Positions 34,884-43,967 are shown, counted from the stretch's first letter. The stretch is 62,849 nt of DNA from an uncultured Lachnospiraceae bacterium (GCA_910589385.1 CAJUTU010000020.1:1-62849), one strand, 5' to 3'. Made by a program: numbers and translations. The notes: generated by a model not told the origin, from the sequence alone.

Positions 34884-35564
34884 ATGTGTGTATTTGAATT
34901 GGGCGATTTAAGGATAGTTGATCTGACAAAACCACTGGATCCGGCAACAGAAACGAGAAGATGCCATTTGTTCCGTTTTAACACCGGAGGGCCGATTCCG
35001 GATTTCCATACCATTATGGATCTGACCAGCCATCTGGGAACACATGTAGAATGTCCATATCATCATGATGACAACTGGCCGTCAGCAGCGGAACTTCCTT
35101 TGGACTGTTTCATGGGCCGTGCCGTTTATCTGGTATTGGACGCGGAGCCGAACAGCTATATCACGGCAGAACTTTTAGAAAGGGCATGTGCAGGGAAGGT
35201 GCGGGAAGGAAATATTTTAATCCTGGATTCCCCGTATAAGCTGCAGCCGTTTACATCGGATACGAACACCGAAAAAGATAAAAGGCTTTTTGTAAATGGG
35301 GAAACTGCGAAGTGGATGGTTGAACACAGGATAAAATGTGTCGGATTTGGCGACGGGGTATCAATTGAAAACTGCAATGATGATGTAAAGCCATTTCACG
35401 ACATTTGTATGGCGGAAAATATTGTGTTTCTGGAAGTATTGAAGAATCTGGAGAAACTGGAAAGCGAAGTGTTTTTTATGTCATATGCTCCGCTTCCGAT
35501 CATGGGGCTGGATTCCTGCCCGGTCAGAGCTTATGCCATAGAGGGGATAAAAGAATTTCAATAA
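34884..35564 (+). CDS. Cyclase-family metal-dependent hydrolase
   Basis: A 226-residue member of the family of kynurenine formamidase, isatin hydrolase and polyketide 'cyclases'. The metal motif is present as HLGTHVECPYHHDDN (H-x-GTH-x2-x-P-x-H, about residues 50-64). The later LILDSPYKL and VGFGDGVSIE align with conserved strands. The family hydrolyses amide, lactam or lactone bonds with Mn or Zn. The Asp usually found in the HxGTHxD motif is Glu-Cys here, which is unusual. Likely opens a ring or amide in the operon's substrate. Confidence 0.82.
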   Translation: MCVFELGDLRIVDLTKPLDPATETRRCHLFRFNTGGPIPDFHTIMDLTSHLGTHVECPYHHDDNWPSAAELPLDCFMGRAVYLVLDAEPNSYITAELLERACAGKVREGNILILDSPYKLQPFTSDTNTEKDKRLFVNGETAKWMVEHRIKCVGFGDGVSIENCNDDVKPFHDICMAENIVFLEVLKNLEKLESEVFFMSYAPLPIMGLDSCPVRAYAIEGIKEFQ

Positions 35565-35620
35565 GGCAGTCCAAGGTGTAGAAAGTGAAAAATAAAAATA
35601 TGGTTACAGGGAGGTGCTGT

Positions 35621-36577
35621 ATGAAACGAAAAAAGATTAATTTGAAAGAACTGATGTCCAGAGAAGAGATCATCATTGTTCCCGAGCTGCATGATTGTGC
35701 ATCCGCACGGGCAGCAGAGATTAATGGATTTGAGTGTATTATGCTCAGCAGCGGGGACTTCGCGTGCGCCATGACCGGAGTACCGGATCTGCAGCTTTTG
35801 TCTCTGGATGAGTTTGTATGGATCACAGACCGCATTACCAATGCAGTAAGCATGCCTCTTTTAATAGATGCAGATGACGGTTTTGGCTTCGGAAGGGCCT
35901 TGAATACCTGGTATGCCTGCAGACGGCTTGCCAAGGCAGGCGCGGCCGGTGTGCTTATTACAGATGCGGCGGCGCAGTCTAAAGCAGGAGTGCTGCCCGT
36001 AGAAGAAGCGGTCCTCAGGTTTAAGGCAGCAAAAGACGGGCTGGAGGAAGCAGATACAGGCGCTATTTTAATCGCGCGCTGTGATGTGAGCCCGGTGGAA
36101 CATCTGGAGGAAGTGATCAGCCGCTGCAACCGGTATGTGGAAGCCGGTGCGGACTGTATCTGCGTACTTGGTTTAAACAGCGCTCCCGCAGAACGTCGTT
36201 TCTCTTTGGCAAAACAGCTTTCCGAAGCGATTCACGGCTGGCACTGGTATCCGGATCTGATGTCTCATGGGGGACAAAGCGACGTGGAACTGGATGAAAT
36301 CGCGAAATACCGGTATAAATTCGTAGGGGTTCATTATTCGATGCATGCCGCGATGCTGGCTATGCTGGATACCGGAAAACATGTGATGGAATCTCGTAAC
36401 AATGTATACGTGGACAGCCATTACGATGATACAGGGTTTAAATGCTTTTCCCCGATGACGTTCTATCTGCGCGACGGATATTGGGCTGAGCTGGAGGGCC
36501 GGTACGTGGTGGATCAGGAGGATGCCCTTGCGAAAAGGATTACACCGTTCTTTGTGAGAGATACAGATAAGTTTTAA
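35621..36577 (+). CDS. Isocitrate lyase/PEP mutase family protein, copy 1
   Basis: A 318-residue barrel protein of the ICL/PEPM superfamily: PELHDCASARAAEINGFECIMLSSGD at the N-terminus, LIDADDGFG (about 80, metal-binding Asp pair), then AILIARCDV at the strand that carries Arg. The mobile loop (ITDAAAQSKAGVLPVEEAV) is short and lacks the K-x-C-G-H catalytic Cys of isocitrate and methylisocitrate lyases. It may therefore be a lyase, mutase or hydrolase of different chemistry, such as the 2,3-dimethylmalate-lyase side of the family. The ATG at 35621 follows GGGAGGTG. Confidence 0.82.
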   Translation: MKRKKINLKELMSREEIIIVPELHDCASARAAEINGFECIMLSSGDFACAMTGVPDLQLLSLDEFVWITDRITNAVSMPLLIDADDGFGFGRALNTWYACRRLAKAGAAGVLITDAAAQSKAGVLPVEEAVLRFKAAKDGLEEADTGAILIARCDVSPVEHLEEVISRCNRYVEAGADCICVLGLNSAPAERRFSLAKQLSEAIHGWHWYPDLMSHGGQSDVELDEIAKYRYKFVGVHYSMHAAMLAMLDTGKHVMESRNNVYVDSHYDDTGFKCFSPMTFYLRDGYWAELEGRYVVDQEDALAKRITPFFVRDTDKF

Positions 36578-36592
36578 AGAGGAGGTTTTGAA

Positions 36593-37534
36593 ATGTCTTG
36601 TAAAAAATCATTACGGCAGCTGCTGACAGAATCGGAAGAGATCGTGATGTGCCCGGAAATTTTCGACTGTTCTTCTGCCAAATGTGTGGAGCTGTGTGGG
36701 TTTCAGGCAATCCTGCTAAGCAGCGCGGAGTTTTCCTGCAGTATTATGGGAAATCCGGACATGGGCCTGATCACTTTGGATGACGTGGCAGGAGCCACGG
36801 AAAGGATTGCCGCATTTTCACCTCTGCCTCTGGTGATCGACGCGGACGACGGGTTTGGGAAACCTATCAATACTTATCATGCCTGTGTACGCATGGCCCG
36901 CGCCGGAGCATCTGGTATCTTGATCACGGATCTGGATGCCGAAGGAAAATTGATTTCCGAAGAGGACGCAGTAAAGCGTTTTACAGCTGCTCATGCCGCT
37001 TTGAAGGATACGGATTGTATGTTGATCGCCCGTTGTGACGTGGATCCATACAAAAATCTGGACGAAGCCTGCGCGCGCTGCAACGCCTATCTCAAAGCGG
37101 GCGCAGAGATGACGCTTCTGGTTGAACTGAATAAAGCTCCCGCAGATAAAAAGATGGAATTGTGCCGTGAGATTTCCCGGCGGGTTCCAGGATGGAAAAT
37201 GTATCCGGATCTAGGTTCCAAAGATGGAAAGAGTGATGTGGATATTGACGACCTTTATCCGCTGGGATTTAAGTTTGTAGGGATCCATTATCTGATGTAC
37301 GCCGCGTTGGAAGGAATGCTGGATTATGGACACCATATTTTTAAGGACCGGAATAATACCTATTTTAATAAAACCCTGACCCCGGATCCGCATTTTGTAT
37401 GTCCTTGTGAACTGTTCGGCTTACAGGACAACTATTGGCAGGATATTGAGATGAATTGGGAAAAACGGCCGGAAGATACGATATCAGGGAAAAGATCTGA
37501 TTTCTTCTGCCATATGGAGACTCATATGAAATAA
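36593..37534 (+). CDS. Isocitrate lyase/PEP mutase family protein, copy 2
   Basis: A 313-residue tandem paralogue of the previous gene (shared CPEIFDCSSAKCVELCGFQ region, LVIDADDGFG, MLIARCDVDPYKNLDEACARCNAYLKAGAE, KMYPDLGSKDGKSDVD). The metal-binding Asp cluster is kept, and the loop (ITDLDAEGKLISEEDA) again lacks the catalytic Cys. Two diverged copies side by side suggest a heteromer or two related steps. Fifteen bases separate it from copy 1. Confidence 0.82.
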   Translation: MSCKKSLRQLLTESEEIVMCPEIFDCSSAKCVELCGFQAILLSSAEFSCSIMGNPDMGLITLDDVAGATERIAAFSPLPLVIDADDGFGKPINTYHACVRMARAGASGILITDLDAEGKLISEEDAVKRFTAAHAALKDTDCMLIARCDVDPYKNLDEACARCNAYLKAGAEMTLLVELNKAPADKKMELCREISRRVPGWKMYPDLGSKDGKSDVDIDDLYPLGFKFVGIHYLMYAALEGMLDYGHHIFKDRNNTYFNKTLTPDPHFVCPCELFGLQDNYWQDIEMNWEKRPEDTISGKRSDFFCHMETHMK

Positions 37535-37570
37535 TTCATATAGAGAACGAAAAAAAGGAGGAAAAGAACT

Positions 37571-39196
37571 ATGAAGAAACGTGTAGTAAGTTTTCTGCTT
37601 GCGCTGACATTGTCTTTGGGACTGTGCGCATGCGGAAACAATGCAGACCAGGCCGACACAAACCAGACTGACGCAGCCGAAGCTAAGTCGGAAGAAGAAA
37701 CCGGGGAATCTGGTACTTCCTCAGAGGAGCCGCCCAAAGGCGGCGACCTTGTCATCATTGACACTGCCGAGGTTACACATACCGTATGGTATAATCTACA
37801 GTCCTACAATGACAAATTCCAGTATATGATCACCATATATGAAACATTGTTTCGTGTAGATGATGCCGGAAATGTGATTCCATGGCTGGCAAAATCCTAT
37901 GAGGCAGATCAGGAGAATTTGAAATATACCATTGAATTGAATGAGGGGATCCAATTCCATGACGGAACGGAGCTGACAGGTGAAGTCGCTGCATGGTGTC
38001 TAGATGTTTATAAAGAAAAAGGGATTAAGAGCGCTGCGTTTTTTAGCAATATTGACTCCATAGAGGCAGCCGGAGATTATACGTTTGAGATCAAGCTGTC
38101 TCAGTGGGACGCGACTATTCCTTATTCCCTGGCGCGGGAATGCGGTATCATGACCTCCCAAAAGGCCTATGAAGAAGGCGGAGAAGAGGGATGTGAACAA
38201 AAACCTGTCGGCACAGGGCCGTTTGCTTTTGAGAGCATGAGCCGTGACACCGAGAAGGTGTTTACCAGGTTTGATGATTACTGGCAGGGAGAGCCTTATC
38301 TGGATACCGTTACTGTGAAAATTTATTCCGATTCTCTGGTGGCGCAGGCCGCAATGCAGAACGACGACGCGCAGATGATGTATTGTACGGATTATAAACT
38401 GGTGGACGAGCTGAAGGCTTCCGGATGTACCGCAGCCTTAGGCGTGCCTTCCCAGATTGCCTTGCTTTGCTTTAACTGTCTGGATGAAGAGGATAATCCT
38501 TTCTATGATGTAAAAGTCCGTCAGGCAGTTTCCTATGCAATTGATAAAGAAGCTCTGATCGACAGTATTTACAGCGGTTATGCGGCTGTAACTAATCAGT
38601 TCGCACCAGAAGGCTCTGTATTTTACAATACGGAAACCAAAGGGTATGAATATGACGTGGAGAAAGCAAAAGAACTTTTAAAGGAAGCCGGTTATGAAGA
38701 TGGTTTCAAAACGACCTGTATTGTCCGGAATGATATCATGCAGGTGAACTGTGTGACAGCGATTCAGGCTATGCTTGCGGAAATCGGCATCGAGATGGAA
38801 GTGGATGTGCAGGATACGGGTGATTTCTCCCAGAATCTGACTAAGTGGAGCACGGGGATGTTTTTCCATACTTCCTCACTGCCCATTGACGTGACGAATC
38901 AGATGTCTTCCATGTTCCGCCAGGGCTTAAGCGGTATCGTGCTGGGGCTGGATTCCCTGCTGCGTCCGGATGAACTGGATGCTGCGATTGTAGGCGCGGT
39001 AGGTGCGAAAACGCCTGAGGAAGCACAGGAGTCTATCCGTGAAGCACAGACGATCCTGATTGATGATATCTGTGACTTGAATCCGGTTGTTACGGTATAT
39101 CAGCCGATCATCAAGAGCAGCAAGCTTCATGACGACGGTGTAAATGATGCGGAATATTCTGCGGGTACGCTGCATAAAGCCTGGATAGAGAAATAA
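37571..39196 (+). CDS. Family-5 ABC solute-binding lipoprotein
   Basis: A 541-residue DppA/OppA/NikA-type extracellular binding protein. The signal peptide MKKRVVSFLLALTLSLGLCAC ends in a lipobox (Cys about 20), followed by an acidic linker. The family motif region LNEGIQFHDGTELTGEVAAW is present (about 120), as are KPVGTGPFAF (about 210) and VRQAVSYAIDKEALIDSIYSG. Ligands range from oligopeptides to nickel-chelates, opines and glycosides. The rest of the transporter is encoded 4 kb downstream, after the SnoaL genes. Confidence 0.92.
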   Translation: MKKRVVSFLLALTLSLGLCACGNNADQADTNQTDAAEAKSEEETGESGTSSEEPPKGGDLVIIDTAEVTHTVWYNLQSYNDKFQYMITIYETLFRVDDAGNVIPWLAKSYEADQENLKYTIELNEGIQFHDGTELTGEVAAWCLDVYKEKGIKSAAFFSNIDSIEAAGDYTFEIKLSQWDATIPYSLARECGIMTSQKAYEEGGEEGCEQKPVGTGPFAFESMSRDTEKVFTRFDDYWQGEPYLDTVTVKIYSDSLVAQAAMQNDDAQMMYCTDYKLVDELKASGCTAALGVPSQIALLCFNCLDEEDNPFYDVKVRQAVSYAIDKEALIDSIYSGYAAVTNQFAPEGSVFYNTETKGYEYDVEKAKELLKEAGYEDGFKTTCIVRNDIMQVNCVTAIQAMLAEIGIEMEVDVQDTGDFSQNLTKWSTGMFFHTSSLPIDVTNQMSSMFRQGLSGIVLGLDSLLRPDELDAAIVGAVGAKTPEEAQESIREAQTILIDDICDLNPVVTVYQPIIKSSKLHDDGVNDAEYSAGTLHKAWIEK

Positions 39197-39382
39197 ATAC
39201 CGATGTATGGATTCCGGCCAATATGTGCATTCTCAAAGCTGATCAACGCGGCGGATGGTTCTGTGCGGATCATAACCGGCCAGCCACTGCGGCGGCCGGG
39301 GGGGATGCATGTATTGGCTGGAATGCTTCAATCAGTACGGCAGGGATAGAGGCGCAGCAGTATAGGAGCCGGAGGTTTTTGG

Positions 39383-40081
39383 ATGAAACTGGAAGAGATG
39401 GAAAAGAAGCTGGACATGCTGGAAAAGAAGATTGCCCGTACAGAGGCCATGCTGGCATGCAGGAAGCTTCTTAACACTTATGAATTATATTTTCAGGGAG
39501 CGGACTGCAACGGGATTACGAAAAACCTGGATTTAAGGCCTGAAGACGAAATATGGATTGATGCGGGCATGGGTGCTGCGCTGGCAGGCCCAAGAGCAAA
39601 CCTGGAGTTTTTTGACCAGCGTCCTGCATTGGCGCGTATGCCGGGAGCATTGGTGGAGCATGAATCAGTGACGCAGGTCATTGAGATTGCTGATGACCTG
39701 CAGACGGCAAAGGCGATTGATTTCTGCCCTGGATATAAATGCCTGGCATTGGGGCAGTCACAGGTATGGTCCATGGGCAAGTATTATAAAGATCTGAAAT
39801 ATGTGGACGGGGAATGGAAGATCTGGCATGGCCACTGGTTCGTAGTATGTGAAGCCGACGCGGCATATGGATGGCTGTATCAGAACAGGAGCTATTGGAA
39901 AGAATGTATGTTTGAGGAGCTGGACAGCATCCATAATGGAAATATTACGGCTGCGCCGGCGCCCACACGGCCCGGGGACAATTACCGGGCAGACGGATAT
40001 CTGTATATGTTTCCGGAACCGCCGGATCCATATGCCGCATGGGAGGAACCGGCAGATACAAAGTTTACCAGAGGATATTAA
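39383..40081 (+). CDS. SnoaL/NTF2-like protein, paralogue 1
   Basis: A 232-residue protein of the SnoaL-like NTF2 superfamily with a short N-terminal coiled helix (LEEMEKKLDMLEKKIARTEAM), like that of the bile-acid dehydratase BaiE. Candidate active-site residues are the Tyr of LLNTYELYFQGAD (about 35) and His of LVEHESVTQVIEI (about 92); MGKYYKDLKYVDGEWKIWHGHWFV forms the later strands. A C-terminal tail (about 170-232) with a conserved P-E-P-P motif exceeds the usual 140-170 residue fold. Closest to paralogue 2. Confidence 0.8.
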   Translation: MKLEEMEKKLDMLEKKIARTEAMLACRKLLNTYELYFQGADCNGITKNLDLRPEDEIWIDAGMGAALAGPRANLEFFDQRPALARMPGALVEHESVTQVIEIADDLQTAKAIDFCPGYKCLALGQSQVWSMGKYYKDLKYVDGEWKIWHGHWFVVCEADAAYGWLYQNRSYWKECMFEELDSIHNGNITAAPAPTRPGDNYRADGYLYMFPEPPDPYAAWEEPADTKFTRGY

Positions 40082-40085
40082 GAAG

Positions 40086-40106
40086 TCAATCTGCTTCGCA
40101 GATTGA
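40086..40106. repeat. Palindrome between SnoaL 1 and 2
   Basis: TCAATCTGC-TTC-GCAGATTGA, a perfect 9-base stem. Near-copies occur at 29908-29959. It may be a processing or attenuation hairpin, or a dispersed repeat. Confidence 0.6.
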
Positions 40107-40132
40107 TTACAAATTTCTAAGGAGGGACAGGG

Positions 40133-40828
40133 ATGAATTTAGATGAGATGGAAAAACGTCTGGATGCATTGGAAAAAAAGATTACCCATGCAGAAGACGT
40201 GATCGCCATCAACAAGGAGATTAATAAGTACCTTTCTTATTTCCAGGGAGCGGACTGCAACGGGATAACGAGCACAGTGAACTGGGACGCGCCGCGGGTA
40301 TGGTCAGATGCGGGCATGGGCGGGCGAATGGTAGGGTCCAGGCCAAATCTGGAATTTTTTGATCAGCGTCCGGCACTGGCACGTATGCCGGGTGCGCTGG
40401 TGGAGCATGAATCTCTGGCGAAGGTGATTGAGATTGCCGGGGACGGCAAGACTGCAAAGGTGGCGGAGTTTTCTCCGGGCTATAAATGCCTGGCATTGGG
40501 ACATTCCCAGGTATGGTCGGAAGGAAAGTATTATCATGATCTGATCAAGGTTGACGGTGTGTGGAAAATCTGGCATTGGCACTGGTTTATTTTTGTAGAG
40601 GCAGACGCGGCCTATGGGTGGCTGTACCAGAACAGAAGTTATTGGAAGGAATGCATGTTTGATGAACTGGACAGCATCCACAATGGAAACATCACGGTAG
40701 AACCAGAGCCTTGCCCGTATGAGGACAATTACCGCCAGGACGGCCATATGTATGTTTATCCGGAGCCGCCAAAACCTTATGATACATGGGAAGAGGCAGA
40801 CGACCTGGTAAGGACAAGAGGGTACTGA
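40133..40828 (+). CDS. SnoaL/NTF2-like protein, paralogue 2
   Basis: A 231-residue sister of paralogue 1; both share the block YFQGADCNGIT, SDAGMG, RPALARMPGALVEHES, SPGYKCLALG-x-SQVWS, YGWLYQNRSYWKECMF and the acidic tail. Tyr of NKYLSYFQGAD and His of LVEHESLAK are conserved. Paralogues 1 and 2 are therefore a recent duplication. Likely a lyase/dehydratase or isomerase; no cofactor-binding motif is seen. Confidence 0.8.
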   Translation: MNLDEMEKRLDALEKKITHAEDVIAINKEINKYLSYFQGADCNGITSTVNWDAPRVWSDAGMGGRMVGSRPNLEFFDQRPALARMPGALVEHESLAKVIEIAGDGKTAKVAEFSPGYKCLALGHSQVWSEGKYYHDLIKVDGVWKIWHWHWFIFVEADAAYGWLYQNRSYWKECMFDELDSIHNGNITVEPEPCPYEDNYRQDGHMYVYPEPPKPYDTWEEADDLVRTRGY

Positions 40829-40858
40829 TCACAAGAGAACAGGAGGATAGAAACGAAC

Positions 40859-41581
40859 ATGGAAAGGGAAGAACAACTTCGTGCAAGATATGAGGACTTA
40901 AAGAAAAGGGCGCAAAGAGTATCAGATATTCAAACGGTTGAAAAAGTGTTTGACACATACCTGCAATATTACAATCTGCAGCATGTGGAAGGAATTCTAT
41001 CTACCCTGGCTTTAGACCAGAGTGATGTATCGATAGAAGAAGGCTATTCGGAGGTGTATGAAGGAAAGGAAGCGGTGGAAAGCTATTTCGATTGTTTCCG
41101 AAGGCTGTCTAAAAAGCCAGGGATCCTGGTGGAGCAGCATTGTGTCTGCCCGGTCATTGAGCTGGCTGGCGATGGAAAGACAGCCAAGCTGGTATGCTTT
41201 GCAAGAGGGGTAAAAGGGGTCGCTGCCGCCAAACTGCAGACTTATCTGGCTGGACGTTATTATGTAGACTTTATCAAGGAAGAGGACGGTACATGGAAAA
41301 TCTGGCACCTGCACTGGTTTATTGTATTTGATTCAGAGGTAAAGAAAGGCTTCATGTATTCGCAGACTACGAATAATGAGGAATGGAAGCATCCAGAGCT
41401 TTCGGATGTGTTTACCTCAAGGGCAAACAAGCCCAGCACATATTGGCCTGTGATATTTAATCCGAAGACGCCCTATGATTATATTCCGGAAGCGCCGGAC
41501 GCTTATGAGACCTACGACGGCATTACGGCATTAAAGAGAACCCGTATTTTGCAGCACTTTTGGGACAGAGAGAAATATTAA
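40859..41581 (+). CDS. SnoaL/NTF2-like protein, paralogue 3
   Basis: A 240-residue, more diverged member: TYLQYYNLQHVEGILSTLAL (Tyr retained), EGKEAVESYFDCFRRLSKKPGILVEQHCVCPVIEL (His retained), DGTWKIWHLHWFIVF and a C-terminal P-K-T-PYDYIPEAPDAYETYDG tail. Most similar to paralogue 4 in the KKPG and tail segments. Thirty bases after paralogue 2 with an AGGAGG site. Confidence 0.78.
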   Translation: MEREEQLRARYEDLKKRAQRVSDIQTVEKVFDTYLQYYNLQHVEGILSTLALDQSDVSIEEGYSEVYEGKEAVESYFDCFRRLSKKPGILVEQHCVCPVIELAGDGKTAKLVCFARGVKGVAAAKLQTYLAGRYYVDFIKEEDGTWKIWHLHWFIVFDSEVKKGFMYSQTTNNEEWKHPELSDVFTSRANKPSTYWPVIFNPKTPYDYIPEAPDAYETYDGITALKRTRILQHFWDREKY

Positions 41582-41595
41582 GGGAGGTTATCGAT

Positions 41596-42294
41596 ATGGA
41601 AGCATTTGAGATGGAGTTGGAACAATTGGAGCTTTTTGCGGAAAGCCTGTCGGATATGGATGCTATATTGAATCGTTTTTACCGCTATATACATTACTAT
41701 GGGGAGCTGCATATAAACGGTACAATGGAGCAGTTCTCTGCCCGGGAAGATGTTTCTCTGGAAATTGCGGAAGAGGGCATTTTTGAGGGATATGACATGA
41801 TCAAAGAATATTTTGGATTCATGCCGAAGCTTGCCAAAAAGCCCGGCGTCATGATCTATCATTATGTGGACACTCCTGTGGTGGAAATTGCGAAGGACGG
41901 AAAAACGGCGAAACTGACCTGCCTTGCGTCCGGCCTGGATGCTGCGGCAAAAGCGTTGGTCCAGAACTGGATCTACGGGAAATATCATGTGGACCTGGTG
42001 AAAGAAGACGGTGTATGGAAGCTGTGGCATGTACAATATTTCCGTACATTTGAGACACCGATGACGATAGGCTGGCTGAAAGAGCAGACAGCCCATGATA
42101 AAGAGCTGGTGCATCCGGAACTGGCTGACGTTTATGCCGATATGCCAAAGGGCGCGCCCGGAAGCTATCCGCCGGATTACCCGTGGCCGAAGCACTATGA
42201 TCCTGAGAGGGTGAATTATCTGATGCCGGAGCCTCCGAGAGCATACGATACCTGGAGCGGTAAAACCTCTATGGACATTACCAGGAAGCAGTAA
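41596..42294 (+). CDS. SnoaL/NTF2-like protein, paralogue 4
   Basis: A 232-residue member. The Tyr/His pair appears in NRFYRYIHYYGELHINGTM and GVMIYHYVDTPVVEI; the strand motif is KEDGVWKLWHVQYFRTF. Tail: MPEPPRAYDTWSG. The ATG at 41596 follows GGGAGG; an upstream in-frame start overlaps the previous stop and is less likely. Confidence 0.78.
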   Translation: MEAFEMELEQLELFAESLSDMDAILNRFYRYIHYYGELHINGTMEQFSAREDVSLEIAEEGIFEGYDMIKEYFGFMPKLAKKPGVMIYHYVDTPVVEIAKDGKTAKLTCLASGLDAAAKALVQNWIYGKYHVDLVKEDGVWKLWHVQYFRTFETPMTIGWLKEQTAHDKELVHPELADVYADMPKGAPGSYPPDYPWPKHYDPERVNYLMPEPPRAYDTWSGKTSMDITRKQ

Positions 42295-42308
42295 AGGAGG
42301 AACCTGCT

Positions 42309-42998
42309 ATGACAGAAAAAGACAGTATCAGCAGGCTGGATGCGTTGGAAGAGAAAATCAATCATGCTGTGGGCCTGGCTGAAATCCGAAATTTGATAAA
42401 CCGGTATTTGTTCTGCCTGGAAAATGGAGATGTAAAAGGGATTGCTTCCTGTTTTGCCATGGAGGATCCAGAAGTATCTCTGGAGCTGGGACGTGGGAAA
42501 TATCAGGGAAAAAAGGAGATTATGGATTTTTACGACCAGAGAGTAGAGATCGGCCGTATGGGTGGGGCAATCGTGGAACATGGGGCTGCAGCTCCTTGCG
42601 TGGAGATCGCGGGGGACGGGAAAACAGCCCGTGTAAGTCTGTTCTCGCCTGGTTTTAAATGTCTGTCTCAGGCAGGATCGGAAGCCTGGGATATGGGCCG
42701 CTATTATGTGGAACTGACCGCCACAAAGGATGGGTGGAAATTTTGGCATCTGCAATGGATCGTTGTGGCAGAAGGCGATACCTGTTATGGCTGGCTGACT
42801 CAGAACAGAAGCTATTTGAAAGAGTGTGAATACCCGCTTCTGGATGAAGCATGCAAAGCAGAAGAGCTGGTAAGGCCGTCGGATTGTTTTGTAGACTATT
42901 ATAAGCCGGACGAGATCAATAAATTCCTGCCCGAACCACCGATGCCTTATGAAACCTGGGATGGCTACGGAGTAAGAAGAGATACGAGAGGCTACTAA
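42309..42998 (+). CDS. SnoaL/NTF2-like protein, paralogue 5
   Basis: A 229-residue member with INRYLFCLENGDVKGIASCFA, the most SnoaL-typical N-terminus of the set, and GGAIVEHGAAAPCVEI holding the conserved His. The block YGWLTQNRSYLKECEY and the tail LPEPPMPYETWDGYG match paralogues 1 and 2. It is followed 13 bases later by the first permease gene. Confidence 0.78.
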   Translation: MTEKDSISRLDALEEKINHAVGLAEIRNLINRYLFCLENGDVKGIASCFAMEDPEVSLELGRGKYQGKKEIMDFYDQRVEIGRMGGAIVEHGAAAPCVEIAGDGKTARVSLFSPGFKCLSQAGSEAWDMGRYYVELTATKDGWKFWHLQWIVVAEGDTCYGWLTQNRSYLKECEYPLLDEACKAEELVRPSDCFVDYYKPDEINKFLPEPPMPYETWDGYGVRRDTRGY

Positions 42999-43011
42999 AA
43001 GGAGTATGATT

Positions 43012-43962
43012 ATGGGAAAATACATTATAAAAAGACTGGCGATGTCCGTTTTGATCATTTTCCTGGTATCTGTATTTGCTTTTTCCTTAATGCATATTCT
43101 TCCGGGGGATCCGATACGGATTGCCCTGGGAGAATCTGTATCGGAAGAAACGATTGCAGAATACCGTGCGAAATATCATCTGGACAAGCCGATTTTACAG
43201 CAGTATGGCCTTTGGGTGGAAGGGATCCTGCATGGCGATTTCGGCAAATCCTTACTTTACGGCGAGGATGTTACCACACTGATTAAAACAAAACTGCCTG
43301 TCACCATGGCAATCGGAATTCCAGTCGTATTGATCTCCGCGATATTTGGCATTCTGTTCGGCGTAGTCACTGCCGTTAAGCGGGGAACATGGATAGACCA
43401 GCTGATTACGACCATTGCAAATATCGGGATTGGCGTTCCGCAGTTCTGGATTGCCATACTATGTATCTTCCTGTTTGGTTTAAAGCTGCATGTTCTTCCC
43501 ATACAGGGATATACGGCGCCCTCTGACGATTTCGGAGAATATGTGTACATGGCTTTTTTGCCTGTTTTATGCCTTTCTTTTGGGTTTATTGCCACGATTA
43601 CCAGGCAGACCCGTTCCAATATGCTGGAAGTCATTAACCAGGACTATGTGCGTACTGCCCGGGCAAATGGAATTTCCGAGGGGAGTGTGATCTTCCGGCA
43701 TGCTTTGAAAAATGCTTTGATCCCGGTTATTACGATCATCGGCCTGCAGGTCCGTATCATTGTAGGCGGTTCTGTAGTGATCGAGCGTATTTTTAATATC
43801 CCGGGCATTGGAGCCCTTTTGATACGGGCTATCACGGAGAGGGATTATTTTATCATCCAGGCATGTGTGCTGATCATTTCTCTGGTCACGGTGGGCTGCA
43901 ACTTGATCGTGGATCTGCTGTACGGAGTGGTAGATCCACGTGTTAGAAAATCTTGGAGGTAA
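43012..43962 (+). CDS. Opp/Dpp-type ABC permease (DppB-like)
   Basis: A 316-residue permease with six transmembrane helices and the family N-terminus KYIIKRLAMSVLIIFLVSVFAFSLMHILPGDP. The EAA coupling loop is QDYVRTARANGISEGSVIFRHALKNALIPVI (about 195-225). The ATG at 43012 has AAAGGAG seven bases upstream. It pairs with the next permease and the binding lipoprotein at 37571. Confidence 0.93.
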   Translation: MGKYIIKRLAMSVLIIFLVSVFAFSLMHILPGDPIRIALGESVSEETIAEYRAKYHLDKPILQQYGLWVEGILHGDFGKSLLYGEDVTTLIKTKLPVTMAIGIPVVLISAIFGILFGVVTAVKRGTWIDQLITTIANIGIGVPQFWIAILCIFLFGLKLHVLPIQGYTAPSDDFGEYVYMAFLPVLCLSFGFIATITRQTRSNMLEVINQDYVRTARANGISEGSVIFRHALKNALIPVITIIGLQVRIIVGGSVVIERIFNIPGIGALLIRAITERDYFIIQACVLIISLVTVGCNLIVDLLYGVVDPRVRKSWR

Positions 43963-43967
43963 ATGTC

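Noticed and set aside
39197..39382. Short gene between the binding lipoprotein and SnoaL 1
   Set aside because: One frame has protein-like composition for about 45 codons but no start signal or recognisable family; could be a scrap of a lost gene.
42216..43058. 280-codon minus-strand open frame over SnoaL 5
   Set aside because: Antisense shadow of a member of a clear five-gene family; no domain seen.
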